From Brachypodium distachyon (taxonomy: Eukaryota > Streptophyta > Magnoliopsida > Poales > Poaceae): DNA of 64,000 bases. Below, one piece after another: positions 35,124 through 46,570 of this stretch. The stretch is taken from NCBI RefSeq assembly GCF_000005505.3, contig NC_016134.3, positions 36,580,150 to 36,644,149 of the forward strand. The letters run 5' to 3'. The position numbers and the translations under genes are program-made. Within the stretch, counting starts at the first letter, position 1; the number at the start of each line of letters is the position of its first letter. The notes beneath the pieces are model-generated. The model worked only from the letters and a program-made list of their open reading frames with translations. It had not been told where the DNA came from and did no database searches.

Positions 35124-37196
35124 GGCTCGAGAGGTTGATGAAATGGAAGCATGCCCGGTGCCAAGGATGCAATGAATAATAGGGCTAAGCTTAGGTTTGC
35201 TACCTACTCCGTATTAGAAATCCCAATAGTCTGTCTCCATTCGATCAATGGAATTAATTGTCGATCGAAGGGATGACGGGAAGAACCGATCGGCCGATTA
35301 AGACATATACTACCTGGAGTAAGAAATTTTCGAAGAGCAGCAGTATTTCACATCCCCTTACGGGCTTGCAAACAACAAGATGCGTGAACGCACGTCTTTA
35401 CGACCGAGAACGTTTACAGAAAATGGTTAAAGAAATATACTAGGACACGACAGGAGCTAGAACAGCGTGTATAGTGCCCTTCACGACGGCACCACAAACG
35501 TGAACGTGACCCGGCCAAGCAAGCACCAAATGCGCGTACTACACGGTGCGCGTTGGATTCTCGCATGAGCGGAAATAATCAGGAGAAACGCGCAGATTTC
35601 CCAGGCAGATTAATTCCTCCGTTAATTCGGGCCTCAACGTACGTGCCGTGCTCCGCCATGCTTCCAGCTGGTCCCTGAAAAGCACAGGTCGCCGGACAGA
35701 CTGATTCATGTCGATCGATCGTATTAATTCCCGACGAATGCTATCTAGTCCAAGAATTAGAAACGCATGTCTACGTACTTTTGGGGCTTCCTCACCTCAC
35801 CTACATTGGCATGTTTTCCCCCGGAGTTCAACGGTGAATTTCTTCCCGTTCCCATGTACTACTAGTTGCAGCATACGGGTACTCTTCTCCCCTTCCATTT
35901 TTCGTCGGCTTTAATCGTCAGTATATATGTGCTTCTGGCCTAAGTAAACTCCAGGACGGAGTCCACGAGTAAAACAGACTTGAGGTAGCTAAACCAGGCC
36001 AGCCGCTCCTAAACGACACCGCCTTGACGAGTTGAACAAAGCTGCAGAAAGTTCCAACACGCTGGTCATCGTCGCGGGATCCAGAAGGGACCGCGAATAA
36101 TAAGTACTGTACACATCCATCCTGCAGGAAAGCTGACTTGGATTGGAGCACTGCTCGGCAATAACTGATGCGATCGACGGAGCGTGGTAGGGGACGGGGA
36201 AAAGGACGCGAGTATAGTATGGTGTTCGTCAAGGACTGAATTAACGGACGCGGGCGACGGGTATTGTTAAGACGTCAAATCAGCAAGGGTCCTTGCGACT
36301 TGTCACCTATTGCGAGTTGTGTGCCGAACTGGAAATCAATCAGTGGAGTCTTATGACTGCGATGCAATATCTCCTTCGAATAGCCAAGGCCCGTGCCTGG
36401 AATAGTAGCTATCCATGTACGGGCGTCAAGAGCCAATGTGGCAGCTTGAATCCAAACTCGTCTAGTCGTCTGTGACGTGAGCTGTGCTGTCGCGTATGGA
36501 AGGGAGCATCAACCTTCTTTGCTACACGAATGCTCTGGTGGATGGAAGGCTTGTAATGACTGATTTGTGTGTGCTGGACTGCTGGTATTCTTTGTGCGAA
36601 TCAAAAAGTAGAAAGGCTGAGAGAACAGAGAAGAGGTGTGTATTCCTCTGTCCGCTGGGCTGCTTCCTCTCCGGTAGTCGGGCTACCCTGACAGGCGTGC
36701 AAAATGTTAGGGCCCAGAGCCAATCAACTGATGGGCTGCCCGTTCCATGGATGTGGTGGCGTTGCGCTATTATTTCGAGAAGGAAATTAAAAGGTTCACC
36801 TTCATGTTCGTCAATTGGGCCATTTGTTATGGATCGCGGCCCAAGTACGTGAGTCTCTTTGTCGGAGTCAAAATTCAAAAACTTACTATTATTTGGCTTT
36901 GTAAGCCTTGGGATGGGTCAACTGTACCTATTTCGATTGTTTAATAAAGTCCGTGCTTTCGCAATAAAAAAAATACTATACACTGCAGCTTCCAAACGCA
37001 GCGTCAAATACAATACTCCGTATTTGTTTCAGCCATCATATTCCTTGCACGGAGGGCTTCGAAGCATGGAAGCATCAGCATGTGTATAAGCCCGGGCCTA
37101 TCTTGCGATTCAGCACGTCACGATTGCTTCAGGCGATACAGGAATGGAGGCGATATTTCACTAGCGTAAGTCCTGTTTCCATGGGCGTCGCCGCGT
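35124..37196. other. spacer between GT31 copies 2 and 3
   Basis: No gene recognised. Weak overlapping frames around 35.9-36.9 kb lack domains. No clear transposon ends found. Confidence 0.4.
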
Positions 37197-37321
37197 AGGG
37201 ATCTCAGCAGGGATGCACACAGCTTTTTTTTCTCACGCCTAGGCACGCACGCAACTTTTTTGTTCACGCGTAGGGATGCACACAACTTTCTTTTTTTCAC
37301 GCGTAGGGATGCTCACAACTT
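37197..37321. repeat. minisatellite, about 33-bp unit, four copies
   Basis: The unit is GGGATGCACACAACTTTTTT followed by CTCACGCGTA. It occurs four times in a row with small length changes in the T run. It is non-coding and lies about 400 bp downstream of GT31 copy 3. Confidence 0.75.
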
Positions 37322-37724
37322 AGCAAAAGCTACACTGGTTACGCCGCCCGGGGCGTTATGTTTCCCTGACATTGTGTTACTCGTGTTTTACTTTAAAAAA
37401 CAACTTTCAATCAGATTCTGCTATTTTTGCGACAAACTCATGAACCGCATTCTGAGCATGTCACGATTCTAACAAGACCGTCCCGCGTCCACGTCCGGCT
37501 CCAACCCATTTTCGTACGTCTCCGCAGGATCACTTGATTATCTCCGAAGGAATACGTCACATGGACACCTCTGCTGATTGCTTCGCATCGAGCCATGCAA
37601 CTTTATCGTGTAATTAAGGAGTAGAAATAATAAAGAATCAACTTACACACAGACCGTTGACCCCCTCAACCAAAATCAAAATGGTACTGTACGTGAACAA
37701 GACCAGCCTCTCGAGATCTCGAAA

Positions 37725-38684
37725 TCAATCGATGCGGTAGAACTTGGAAGGCGGTAGTCCAGCGGTGAAATTGAAGAACTTGAGCGTGGTGGACCACCTC
37801 CAGCTGTCCTTGAGCCGGTGCACGGCGATGGTGTCCGGCACGAGCTCGTGCGCGCACGGCGCGCCGTGCTCCTGCGGGAAGTCGTACATGGCCGGCTTCA
37901 CGTCGACCCGGTTCTTGGCCTTCCCCGCGGCGCCGAACCAGTAGGAGAGCGTCCTGTCCTCGGGGCCGTCCGTCCGGTTCCCGATCTGGTCTTCCGCCGC
38001 CACGATCCACTCCACGAGGTCCCACGAGAGGACGTACCCCATCCCGGACATGTACACGTCCCGGTCCCGGATGTAGTCGCAGGGCACCATGCAGCCGTAG
38101 TAGAGGTCCTCCCTGGGCGCCCGGCCCAGGGACTCGGCCAGCTGCGGGAGCCGGAAGAAGGTGTCGTCGTCGGTCTTCATCACGAAGTCGTAGCCGCTGT
38201 CGCCGAAGAGGGACGGCACGCTGGAGAAGTAGGAGTGCGTCTTGCCGTTGTCCATGTTCTCCGGGCAGTCGAGCTCGACCACGTCGCCGTACAGCATCGC
38301 CTCCAGGGACACCAGGACGCGCTGCTCGTGGGAGGTCAGGCGGCAGAAGAAGAACCGGACGTCCACGCGCGCCGTGCTCGTCAGGTTCGGCTGCTGGAGC
38401 GCGTACACCGTGCGGAGCAGGTGCCGCCGCTCGTACCGGCCCGGGAGGGTCAGCACGCCGATGAGCAGCCGGAAGCCCGGGGCCGCGTGCGCGACGTCTA
38501 CGAGGCTGCCGATCATGCCGTCGCGGCAGCCGGCGCCGGCTAGCGATGTCTGCAGGGCGAACTTGTCGGGGTACACAATGACGAGCAGGGCCGCGAGGAG
38601 CACGAGGGGGAGCAGGAGGAGCTTCGCCTTGGAGATGGATGAAGAAGCTGCCGGGGAGGGGAGCTTCTTGTGGTGCTGTCTCAT
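37725..38684 (-). CDS. GT31 family glycosyltransferase, copy 3 (diverged)
   Basis: Intronless gene for a 319-residue type II membrane glycosyltransferase. Start at ATG 38684 (MRQHHKKLPS); the frame extends ten codons further only through a non-ATG start. Anchor about 20-38; catalytic domain from about 71 with YERRHLLRTVYALQ (84-97), MKTDDDTFFRL (DDD at 172-174) and GPEDRTLSYWFG (240-251). It is clearly the same family but well diverged from copies 1 and 2. Y-L in the DDD loop is F-F, the MYDLNW(Y/G)MDNF motif is replaced by MYDFPQEHGAPCAHE with an extra cysteine, and an inserted CMVPCDYIRD contributes two more cysteines. This suggests an older duplication and possibly a different acceptor. 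Confidence 0.9.
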   Translation of the reverse strand: MRQHHKKLPSPAASSSISKAKLLLLPLVLLAALLVIVYPDKFALQTSLAGAGCRDGMIGSLVDVAHAAPGFRLLIGVLTLPGRYERRHLLRTVYALQQPNLTSTARVDVRFFFCRLTSHEQRVLVSLEAMLYGDVVELDCPENMDNGKTHSYFSSVPSLFGDSGYDFVMKTDDDTFFRLPQLAESLGRAPREDLYYGCMVPCDYIRDRDVYMSGMGYVLSWDLVEWIVAAEDQIGNRTDGPEDRTLSYWFGAAGKAKNRVDVKPAMYDFPQEHGAPCAHELVPDTIAVHRLKDSWRWSTTLKFFNFTAGLPPSKFYRID

Positions 38685-41102
38685 GCTGTGACTGTGTGTG
38701 TGTGTGTGGCACACAAGTTTTATGGGATTCGCACGCAGTTTGCACCGGGCAAATTAAAACACTTGTAGGAGTACGTACTATATGCAGAGAAGCTGCGAGA
38801 AGGGGGCATCGGTCGCCTTCTGCTGCCTCGCGAATGCACGCACTGCTCGCTCCCCTGTCTTTGCGTGAAGTCTGGAGGTATGACCTTGGGATTTGCTTCG
38901 CGTTGGCTCAAAGTCGTAACGGTGGCTTCCCTGAAATGACGGGCTCTACATGTTCTCGCTTCCTCAGGTCATATATTTTTACGAGGCATAGATGTTTGAA
39001 ACATTGCTACTCTATTAAGCAGATGGACACGCTGCAATATTATTTGTTTCAAATTTGTCCAAATATGAATGTACCTATGTTTAAAAAACGTCTAAATATA
39101 TGTAATATTTCGACAAGTAATATGGATCAATATGGATCAGAGGAGTACAAATACTGGAAAATTAACAGACTAACATATCTCGGGAATTTTTTAACCAGCG
39201 GCCAGCTCAAGAAAAAGCGTAGTTGAGACTCGAGAGTCGAGACTGATGTTGCGTTTTCTTTTCAATACAGCACATCACCTCTTGGACCGACCATATTATA
39301 GTGCACAGCCCAAACCTCCGTCTGGAAAAAGACGAAGCAGGCCAAATTAAGCCCAACGGGTCTATCTATCGCAACCCATAAGACGCTCAGCCCAAGCACG
39401 ACATTTTCAGGTCCCGCTGGAAACCGCGGAAAATTCCCACCAAAATTTCCAGTTTCCCCGCACGCTCCACCTCCCAAATCCCAGGGAAACGATATTATCC
39501 GCCCGGCTGATTTCACGCACAGCGTCGGCCGCCCGTGTGGCCGTTGGATCCAAATCAATCCATCGTTCTCTTAAAAGATCTAGCAAACGGTTCCTATCCT
39601 CACGTGAGTCCAGCACTCCAGCGCATCTCTAGATGGGCTCCCCAAACCCGTTCCCGCGACCCTGAATCCAAACCCGTCTCTGTATTAGAAATTTTTCTAG
39701 ATCTTTTCCTGTCGGGTTTTTCATCCCCATCGGGGAACCTGAAACTGTTTTCTACACAGGCAAAATAGCAGCAGCAACATTAAAGAAAAACAATGGATTT
39801 TCAGTACCATTCACACATAATAACAGCAACATAACAACATCATTTAATAAGACGACAACACATAGTTCACACAAAATAGATGTCCATCTCATACAAGTAC
39901 ACACAAAATAGACGACGATCTCATACAAGTTCATACAAAATAGAGCAATAGACGGCAATCTCATACAAGTCCCACGCATACAAACATAAGCATAAAGCTG
40001 ACAACAAAAGCTCGTGGTCCAAACATACAAGCTGACAACAACACAACGTTCATGACTTCCACGTCTCCAAGCAATCAAAGTGCCAAGTCCTAGAGCAGAT
40101 CACACATAGAACTAGTTAGTAATGTTTCATTAGAATTACTAATGTGCAAGTGCAAACAGTTTACCTGCACCCCCTCTTGAATATCTCGAAGACAAGTCCA
40201 GAAACTTGATGCATGTCCATTTTCACCATCTACAAGAAACAAATCAAATTTAGTAAATATATATGTTCGATGAAATTTTGTCGCATTTTTTAGCAAAATA
40301 ATGGAAAATAAGTCGGATAATGACCTTTGATGAAGAACGGTAATTTACAAGCACTATTGTCAAAATGCTACCAGTATAGATGAATGCAAGGATTTATTTC
40401 TTGTCAGCTATGTTCTTTCAAGGATCAACACAGATAGATGAGCCTGCAGAGATGCCTCGTATAAAAATGCTACGTGCTCAGGCTGCACTAATTAACACAT
40501 GTACGAGTGTCATCATTGGGCTTAATTGTCAAGATAATGATTTTTTGGGTGCAGTAGACAGCGGCCATGCATGCATGGGCCCACAGATCAACAACTACAT
40601 GCATCAAGTTTGTTTAGCAAAGGGTGGCAGCGTATAGATATTCACGGATTGACCGGGCAGTTCAAATCGTACGTCAAGCATCGTTAGGTGATGGATATGC
40701 ATACTGAAACTGAACAGCTCCTGAGATTTAGAGATAAACGTTTTCAGCCGTTGGTCGTGATGCTTATCCTGATGGCCTGCACGTTCGGCAAGGAGAGCTA
40801 TAAAAACACCAGCATGCTGATCGCGCAGGGCACGCCAGGAGGGCGGCTGTGGCTGGGAAGAGCTCGGAGGAGCAGCATCAAGGCAAAACTCGCACGTCAA
40901 GATCGAGAAGCTGTGGTTGACCGTTAGGCGATCAGAGGAGCAGCGTCGATCAAGATCTCGATCAGAGGCGCAGCACTTGCAGAAGAGGATACCCTCGGGA
41001 AAGAGGGCAGCCGTCTTGACAGGCGATACACAAACACGCGCACACATAACACAACAGACACCGTCTACCCTTCGGCGAAGTAGATCGTCATCTCCACGGC
41101 GG
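38685..41102. other. intergenic with weak repeats
   Basis: No gene. A TG microsatellite (about 38692-38708) lies in the leader of GT31 copy 3. A degraded Stowaway end lies at about 39045-39155. About 39840-39990 contains three loose copies of CACAAAATAGACGACGATCT followed by CATACAAGT, with a period of about 30-33 bp. Other open frames are unremarkable. Confidence 0.4.
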
Positions 41103-41144
41103 AAGCCGATGGCTTATTCAAGACTCGCGGCCATACGGTGAGTA

Positions 41145-41462
41145 CATCGCATGATGGCGAAGTAGATCGTCATCGCCACGGATGTACTGTCCTTGCCGTC
41201 TACAAATTTGTCAGGTCTGCGGCTCTACCCGGCGTCGTGTCATCGTCGTCGCGGACGGTTAATAAAGAAAGAAAAGAAAAAGATACTATGGCATCCGTGG
41301 CTCTACCCGGCGCCGTGTCGTTGCCACGGATGTACCGCCATTGCCGTCTACAAATTTGTCAGGTCCGCGGCTCTACCTGGCGCCGTGTCATCGTCGCGGA
41401 CGGTTAATAAAAAGAAGAGAAATAGATATTATGGCATCCGTGGATCTACCATGCGTCGGCGC
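41145..41462. repeat. 148-bp tandem duplication
   Basis: GCCGTCTACAAATTTGTCAG occurs at 41195 and 41343, and the surrounding about 148 bp (ending GCGGACGGTTAATAAA) is repeated with few changes. A partial third start (ATGGCATCCGTGG) follows. It is adjacent to the 90-bp repeat below, and both may belong to one unidentified element. Confidence 0.75.
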
Positions 41463-41491
41463 TGCCACGGATGGACCATCGTCACCATGCG

Positions 41492-41712
41492 TCTCAGACA
41501 GTCCATCGATCTTCTCTTGTGAGGGTGCTGTCGACTCAGTGCTGGGAAGTTCGATGAGTTCGACCAAGACACAAGAAGCAAGGAGAATCAGGCAGTCCAT
41601 CTTCTCTCGTGAGGGTGTTGTCGACTCAGTGTTTGGAAGGTCGATAAGTTTGACCAAGACACAAGAAGTAAGGAGAATCAGGCAGTCCATCTTCTCTCGT
41701 GAGGGTGCCGGT
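41492..41712 (+). repeat. 90-bp tandem repeat, about 2.3 copies, frame-preserving
   Basis: CTTCTCTCGTGAGGGTG recurs at 41511, 41601 and 41691, an exact 90-bp (30-codon) period. In one plus-strand frame (within 41341-41784) each unit reads SIFSREGVVDSVFGRSISLT and then KTQEVRRIRQ. Units differ by a few substitutions with no frame-breaking indel. No known domain matches. It may be a coding remnant of a transposon or coincidence of a multiple-of-three period. Confidence 0.65.
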
Positions 41713-41784
41713 GATTATGAATATAATGGTCAGAGGATTAATGATCGGTGTTGTAACATCTGTTGTATGCAAACAATCATATAG

Positions 41785-42272
41785 TGGATTTGGCTTTCGT
41801 GCCATCGTGGTTTTTTACCCGATTTGAGTTTTCCACGTTAAATATGTGTCTCATGTGTGTGCTTGATGACTCATATTATTTGCTGCATAACCTTGCGATG
41901 ATCTGAGCCCATGATTTTATAAAGATGACCATTGACACTTTGGTGTAGCTTAATCGGAGGTGTTCTGCGAGTATATATGTCGCAGATGTAATTAACTGAA
42001 ATTCTTTCGAGATTTTGGGAATCAAGAATCCTTGCAATTGTCAAAGTCAGATAATTATCCAGGCGCACTTCAGAAAATACAAGTGAAACGGGAATTTGTA
42101 AATTGTCAAGAATCGATAAAATACAAGTTTTCCTATTCCCATGTGTTGATATCATTTTAACTGTATACAATGGTATACTGGCACGCCCACACCCAAAACG
42201 CCATAGCGGATAAATTTCAATATTTATTTCGCGTAAAACAATATAACATACAACAAGAATGAATGTATTATA
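41785..42272. other. 3' flank of the hAT transposase
   Basis: No gene. It probably includes the 3' part of the hAT element whose transposase starts at 42273, but I could not find its terminal inverted repeat. Confidence 0.35.
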
Positions 42273-44604
42273 TCATTTGGACACACCTTTGTATTTGTTT
42301 CTTATCCAATCTTGAGAGCACATCAGGGCCTCTAATATTTCAGGAGTAAGACGACTACGGTGGTCACTTAGAACTCTTCCACTTGTGCTGAATGTTGATT
42401 CCGAAGCAACCGTGCTAACCGGAATTGCAAAAATATCACGTGCTACTAGACGCAAAGTAGGATAGCGAGTTCCAGCAACTTTCCACCAATCTAACACATT
42501 GAAATTCTCTGTACATGGAACTAACTCATCTTCCAAGTAGCGGTCCAACTTAGTTTTTATCCTAAAACTTGCTGGCCTTTTCTGAGCAACACGTGCGTTG
42601 AAAAGTGACATAAGGGCTGGAGATTCCATCGAAGCAAATGAGGGTGATGGCTGTGTATCCCCATTATCATTGTCAAGATGGTACTCCTCCAATAATTGGC
42701 ATAGCTTGGTCACTATTTCTCCAACCTAAACCTCACACTCTGAAGAAGATGGACTAATATCATGCAACATTGCAAAGCAAACAATCAGCATTTCATTTTT
42801 GTACCGAGGATCAAGAAGTGTGGCCATGCCCATTAGACCTTGGATATCAGACCAGTACTTACTAAACTTCTCATTCATGCTAGCTGTCATAGTTTCTATC
42901 ACAGGGTTGCCACAAGATGACCGTTGCGCCATTTTCATTTTAATTTCACATATCTTGGGGAAATAAATATTGGCAGTTACATAATCTTTCCCAGAAAACA
43001 TTTCAGTGATTTCAAAGAACAACCGCAACTTCTCTACAATATCAGCAGCAAATTCCCATTCCTCTTTGGTAGGAAGACTATCATATTGCTTATGAGCTTT
43101 CTTGGCTCGCTCAAAAACAGATTTGTAAGGAATGGCCACACTAAGCATGATGAAAACTGAGTTCCACCTAGTCTTGCAATCAAGTACTAATCTTTTTGTT
43201 ACTAGGACTTTTAGGTACTTTGCGATCTCCTCAAACTTCTCTATTCTCTTTGGTGTGGCTGTCCAAAAAGCCACACTACCTCTAATCTTATCTATTGCTG
43301 GTTTGATAACATCTAACCCATCTTTAACAATTAGATTCAAAATATGTGCACAACAACGCATGTGGAGCAAGGTACCTTTCAACATAAGCTTATCTGTCCC
43401 AAGCTTCCTTACCAACAACTCAATTGTCTTGTCATTTGAAGAGCAATTGTCAACAGTTACTGTTGATAGCTTCTCATCAAGATTCCAGACTACCAACGAT
43501 GCATATAGTTCCTCAGCTATAACTTCAGCAGTATGAGGAGCTGGCACATAAATGAACCTAAATATGCAATATGTAATAGTGAGAAAACAACAGCATATAG
43601 TGTCAAAACAGTAGCATATATATGAGAAAACATCAGCATATATAGTGAGAAAACAGCAGCATATACCTCATGATGATGCTCCTAAGTTTCCACGATTCAT
43701 CAATGAAATGGCCCGTGATAGACATATATCCCTTCTTTTGGTTGTCAGCTGTCCATAAATCAGTAGTGATGGCCACTCTTGATTTGTTTCCGGCCATGTA
43801 TTCGATAGCCTTCTTACTCTCAGCTTTATAAGACTCTAAAATGTCCTTCCTATCATTGATAAATAATATTATAAATTTTATAGACTGCAGAAATTAATGA
43901 AGATAAGCATAACATAAGAACTAAATGCATAAAATACATACCTAATAGTGTTTCTTGTCACCATTTTAAACAATGGCTGAAGGGCACTAACAAATCTTCG
44001 AAAGCCAACATGATCAACAATGGACAAAGGATACTCATGCAACACTAACATGGCAGCAAGTTCCTTTCTTGCACGATCTTGGTCAAATGTGTAATTCTCT
44101 ACAGATACTTTTCCTTGTCTGTGAGAACCAAACCTCAAAGATGATTGACTCAATGAGGTTTTATCTTGTCTTTATTTTCTTTTGAACACATGCCTTCAAA
44201 TGGACGTGAAGATGCTTAGTCCCATTCTTTGGATCTCCTCCTAGCTCTTTATGACAATAAAGACATTTGCCCTTCCATTCTCCTCTTCTCTTCACTCTCT
44301 TGAAATGAGCCCAAACTTTTGAAGTCAACTTTCTTTTGGAACCAACTTCCTCTTCATCTTCACCTTCACCTCTATCTTCCTCATCTTCATCGCCACCTTC
44401 CTCTCCATCCCCATTATCAGTACCACCCGAGCCAACCCCATCTTCCACTCCATCCAAAACATCAACCTCCATCAGAGCAAAATCATGATACTCATTATCC
44501 ATGTCCTCATCCGGAACACCTCCTAAATGTGCAACTAAAGCTTGGCTGTGGCTGCTACTTCCTTGTGGCGTCGACATTGTAGTACATGCAAAATCAGCAC
44601 ACAT
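42273..44604 (-). pseudogene. BED-type hAT transposase (RICESLEEPER/DAYSLEEPER-like), decayed
   Basis: Three exons fit on the minus strand: 44604(or 44577)-43943, 43849-43667 and 43557-42273. Both junctions have GT-AG ends and AG|G phase, and the introns are 93 and 109 bp. Domains in order are an acidic leader, a BED zinc finger (WAHFKRVKRR, then CLYCHKE...HLHVHLKAC), an RNase H-like core (TTDLWTADNQ, GHFIDESW, FIYVPAPHT) and the C-terminal hAT dimerisation region (YPTLRLVARDIFAIPVSTVA, then SESTFSTSGR). Two lesions break it: a one-base gain in an A-rich run near 44170-44180 just after the BED domain, and an in-frame TAG at 42726-42728 before the dimerisation region. It encoded a DNA transposase or a domesticated relative. 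Intron 2 contains short repeats of AGCATATA. Confidence 0.85.
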
Positions 44605-45284
44605 TTGACATCAAAATGGCATATTTGTACACATTCTCAATGCTACAAGCCTACAAGAGTACACATCCACTTGAAGTACACATCCTAGGTTTCTTAGGGA
44701 CAGCGATGGCGGAAGGTTTGGTGTTAGAGATGGGTTGTCGTCCTCGTCCACCACCAGATCCACGACCACGTGAACTCAAAGCACGGCCACCACGTAGAGG
44801 CGTGCCGGACGGACGAGGATGAGAGCGAGCAGCAGCTGCCGGAGTCGACTCCGGTACGACTGGTGGTGCGCCAGCTACTGCTTGGGACGACGGGGGCGCC
44901 GTGTTGACGAGTATAGGAGGAGCCGAGAAGGGGAAGGGAGTTGGCGGCAACGGGGCTTGACCGGTGGCGGACGACGAGCCGGAATGGGGTGGCTGCGAGG
45001 CGTGGAGCAGAGGGAAGTAGCATAGACCGCAGAGGGAAGGAGGGGAGGCGTGGAGCAGAGAGGAGGGAGTGGGCGGCGGTGGGCGGCGAAGGCATGGTGC
45101 AGCGAGGAGGGAGGGAGCGGCGACGGCGCGGCGCAGAGGGAGTGGGCCGTGCAGGGTAGGGGAGCACTAGGTGAAATCGTGGAGGCTGGCGGCTGTGTGG
45201 AGATGGGGAATTTGGGTGGGGATTCAGGGTTAGGGACAATATATATGTAGGGTTTGGGGCACACATATGGGTTGGATTGTGCCA
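44605..45284. other. 5' flank of the hAT transposase
   Basis: GC-rich with many overlapping frames on both strands and no family resemblance. It probably holds the promoter region of the hAT element. Confidence 0.4.
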
Positions 45285-45496
45285 CTTATATGGGCTGTAT
45301 TGAAATCTTTGCGGGTTCATTGGGTTCCGGGTTCGGGTAGTGCTATCTCGGGTCTAAACCCGTGAAACCCGCTGGGTTTCAATTTTTACCCATTTATAAA
45401 CCCGCGGGGATTAAGTTTGACCCAAACCCGTCCCCTAATGGGGTAAAAACCCGCGGGTTTTCGGGTTTTGAGGCCCCATTGCCATGCAACGCATCC
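45285..45496 (-). mobile_element. hAT subterminal repeats and probable 5' terminus
   Basis: A dense run of CGGGTTT / AAACCCG words (for example AAACCCGCGGGTTTTCGGG) on both strands ends at CCCCATTGCCATGC. Its complement, GCATGGCAATGGGG, resembles the GGGATGGCAATGGG-type termini of plant hAT elements. It is the likely outer end of the element encoding the transposase at 42273-44604. The partner terminus was not found. Confidence 0.5.
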
Positions 45497-45589
45497 TTAT
45501 CCTCAGCACACGCAAGCCTGCCGCTCGTTTCCCCTTCCATCCCCATGACTGCCTCCAAACTCAAGCTACAAGGTCCAAAGCAGGTGCTG

Positions 45590-46200
45590 CGAGGTAGCCG
45601 CCGGTGCTGCAGGGGGAGACGGCGGTGCTTCGGGCCTAGCCGGCGGTGTTGCTGCAAGTGGCGAGGTGAGAGGTGACGATGCTTCGAACGTCGATGCTGC
45701 AAGGCGAGAGAAACTGCTTCAAGCGATGGCCGGATGTGCTCTTGCTATAAGGGGAGGCGCCTTGCTGCAAGCGGCGGCGCCTCCCCCCGGCGTTGCTGCA
45801 AGGGGAGGCGCGAAGTGCTTCGAGGCCAGGCGGGCAGTGCTGCAATCGATGGCCAGCTGTGCTACAAGGTCTAGGTGACGATGCTTCGAATGGTAAGCGA
45901 CGGTGCTGTGACGATGTGCGGCGGTGCTGGAAGGTGGAGGCTGCGGGCTCTGCTGCTGCAAGGCAGCGCCGCCTCCCACCAGCGATGCTGCAAGCAAGCG
46001 AAGTCGGTGCTGCAAACAGCGATGCGCAGGGTTGGACGCCGCAGACGCCGCTGCTGCAAGGCGGCGGCGCCTCCGCCGGCGATGCTGCAGACCCCGACGG
46101 TCGCTGCTGCAAGGTGCCGCCGTCGTGCTACAAGCGCCGTCCATCTCCTTGCCGGTGGTGCTACAAGTGGGGACCAGACGTATTGCATGCCGGCTGCCTG
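45590..46200. repeat. GC-rich minisatellite of GGTGCTGCAAG units
   Basis: About 0.6 kb contains around 20 occurrences of (G/A)(C/T)GCTGCAAG or its TGCTTCGA(A/G) variant, spaced roughly 25-40 bp with CGGCGGCGCCTCC spacers. Similar TGCTGCAAC arrays are known to me from Mutator-like elements of grasses. Long open frames on both strands are a by-product of the composition. It lies immediately upstream of the histone H4 promoter. Confidence 0.65.
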
Positions 46201-46448
46201 CACAACGTCGTGAGAAACCATGGGCTCCTCTTGTTGTCAGAAAAGGAGGGGAGCTTTCGTGCGGGACTAGAGACGAGGGAAGGAGACGAGGGTGGGAACG
46301 AGGGAAGGAGACGAGCGTGGGAAGGAGATCGATTTCTTTCCTGCGGGATCCAACGGCCGTGACTTCCCAATCGGATGGTCTAGAAGGAGGCCGATTTTCC
46401 CCCGAGGCCGCCCGGCCGACGACTAGCGTTTCCCCAAATCCCACCCCA

Positions 46449-46453
46449 CCAAT
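46449..46453 (+). promoter_or_regulatory. CCAAT box of histone H4
   Basis: CCAAT about 110 bp upstream of the TATA box, in an otherwise typical plant histone promoter. Confidence 0.45.
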
Positions 46454-46486
46454 AACAGTCAACCTTTCCCCATCGAACCGTTCACG

Positions 46487-46529
46487 CCGTCGCTCGCACC
46501 CCTCACGCGGATCCGTCCCGAATCCAACG
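46487..46529 (+). promoter_or_regulatory. histone cell-cycle module (hexamer, octamer, nonamer)
   Basis: The hexamer CCGTCG (46487-46492), the histone-specific octamer CGCGGATC (46506-46513) and a nonamer-like AATCCAACG (46521-46529) lie together. These are the motifs known from plant H3/H4 promoters for meristem- and S-phase-specific transcription. Spacing to the TATA box is about 35 bp. Confidence 0.85.
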
Positions 46530-46563
46530 CCTGCCACACCCCACCCTCCCGACGGGCAAATGC

Positions 46564-46570
46564 TATATAA
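46564..46570 (+). promoter_or_regulatory. TATA box of histone H4
   Basis: TATATAA, 116 bp upstream of the ATG and 35 bp after the nonamer-like motif. Predicts transcription from about 46595-46605. Confidence 0.8.

Noticed and set aside
30327..38543. Long plus-strand frames opposite each of the three GT31 genes (30327-31307, 34152-35138, 37818-38543)
   Set aside because: Val/His/Gly/Arg-rich antisense translations that arise from high GC3 in the real genes. Their similarity to each other only mirrors the paralogy of the GT31 genes.
39773..40010. Short regular repeats that could suggest a CRISPR-like array
   Set aside because: Units are adjacent, diverged and lack unique spacers; this is an eukaryotic minisatellite.
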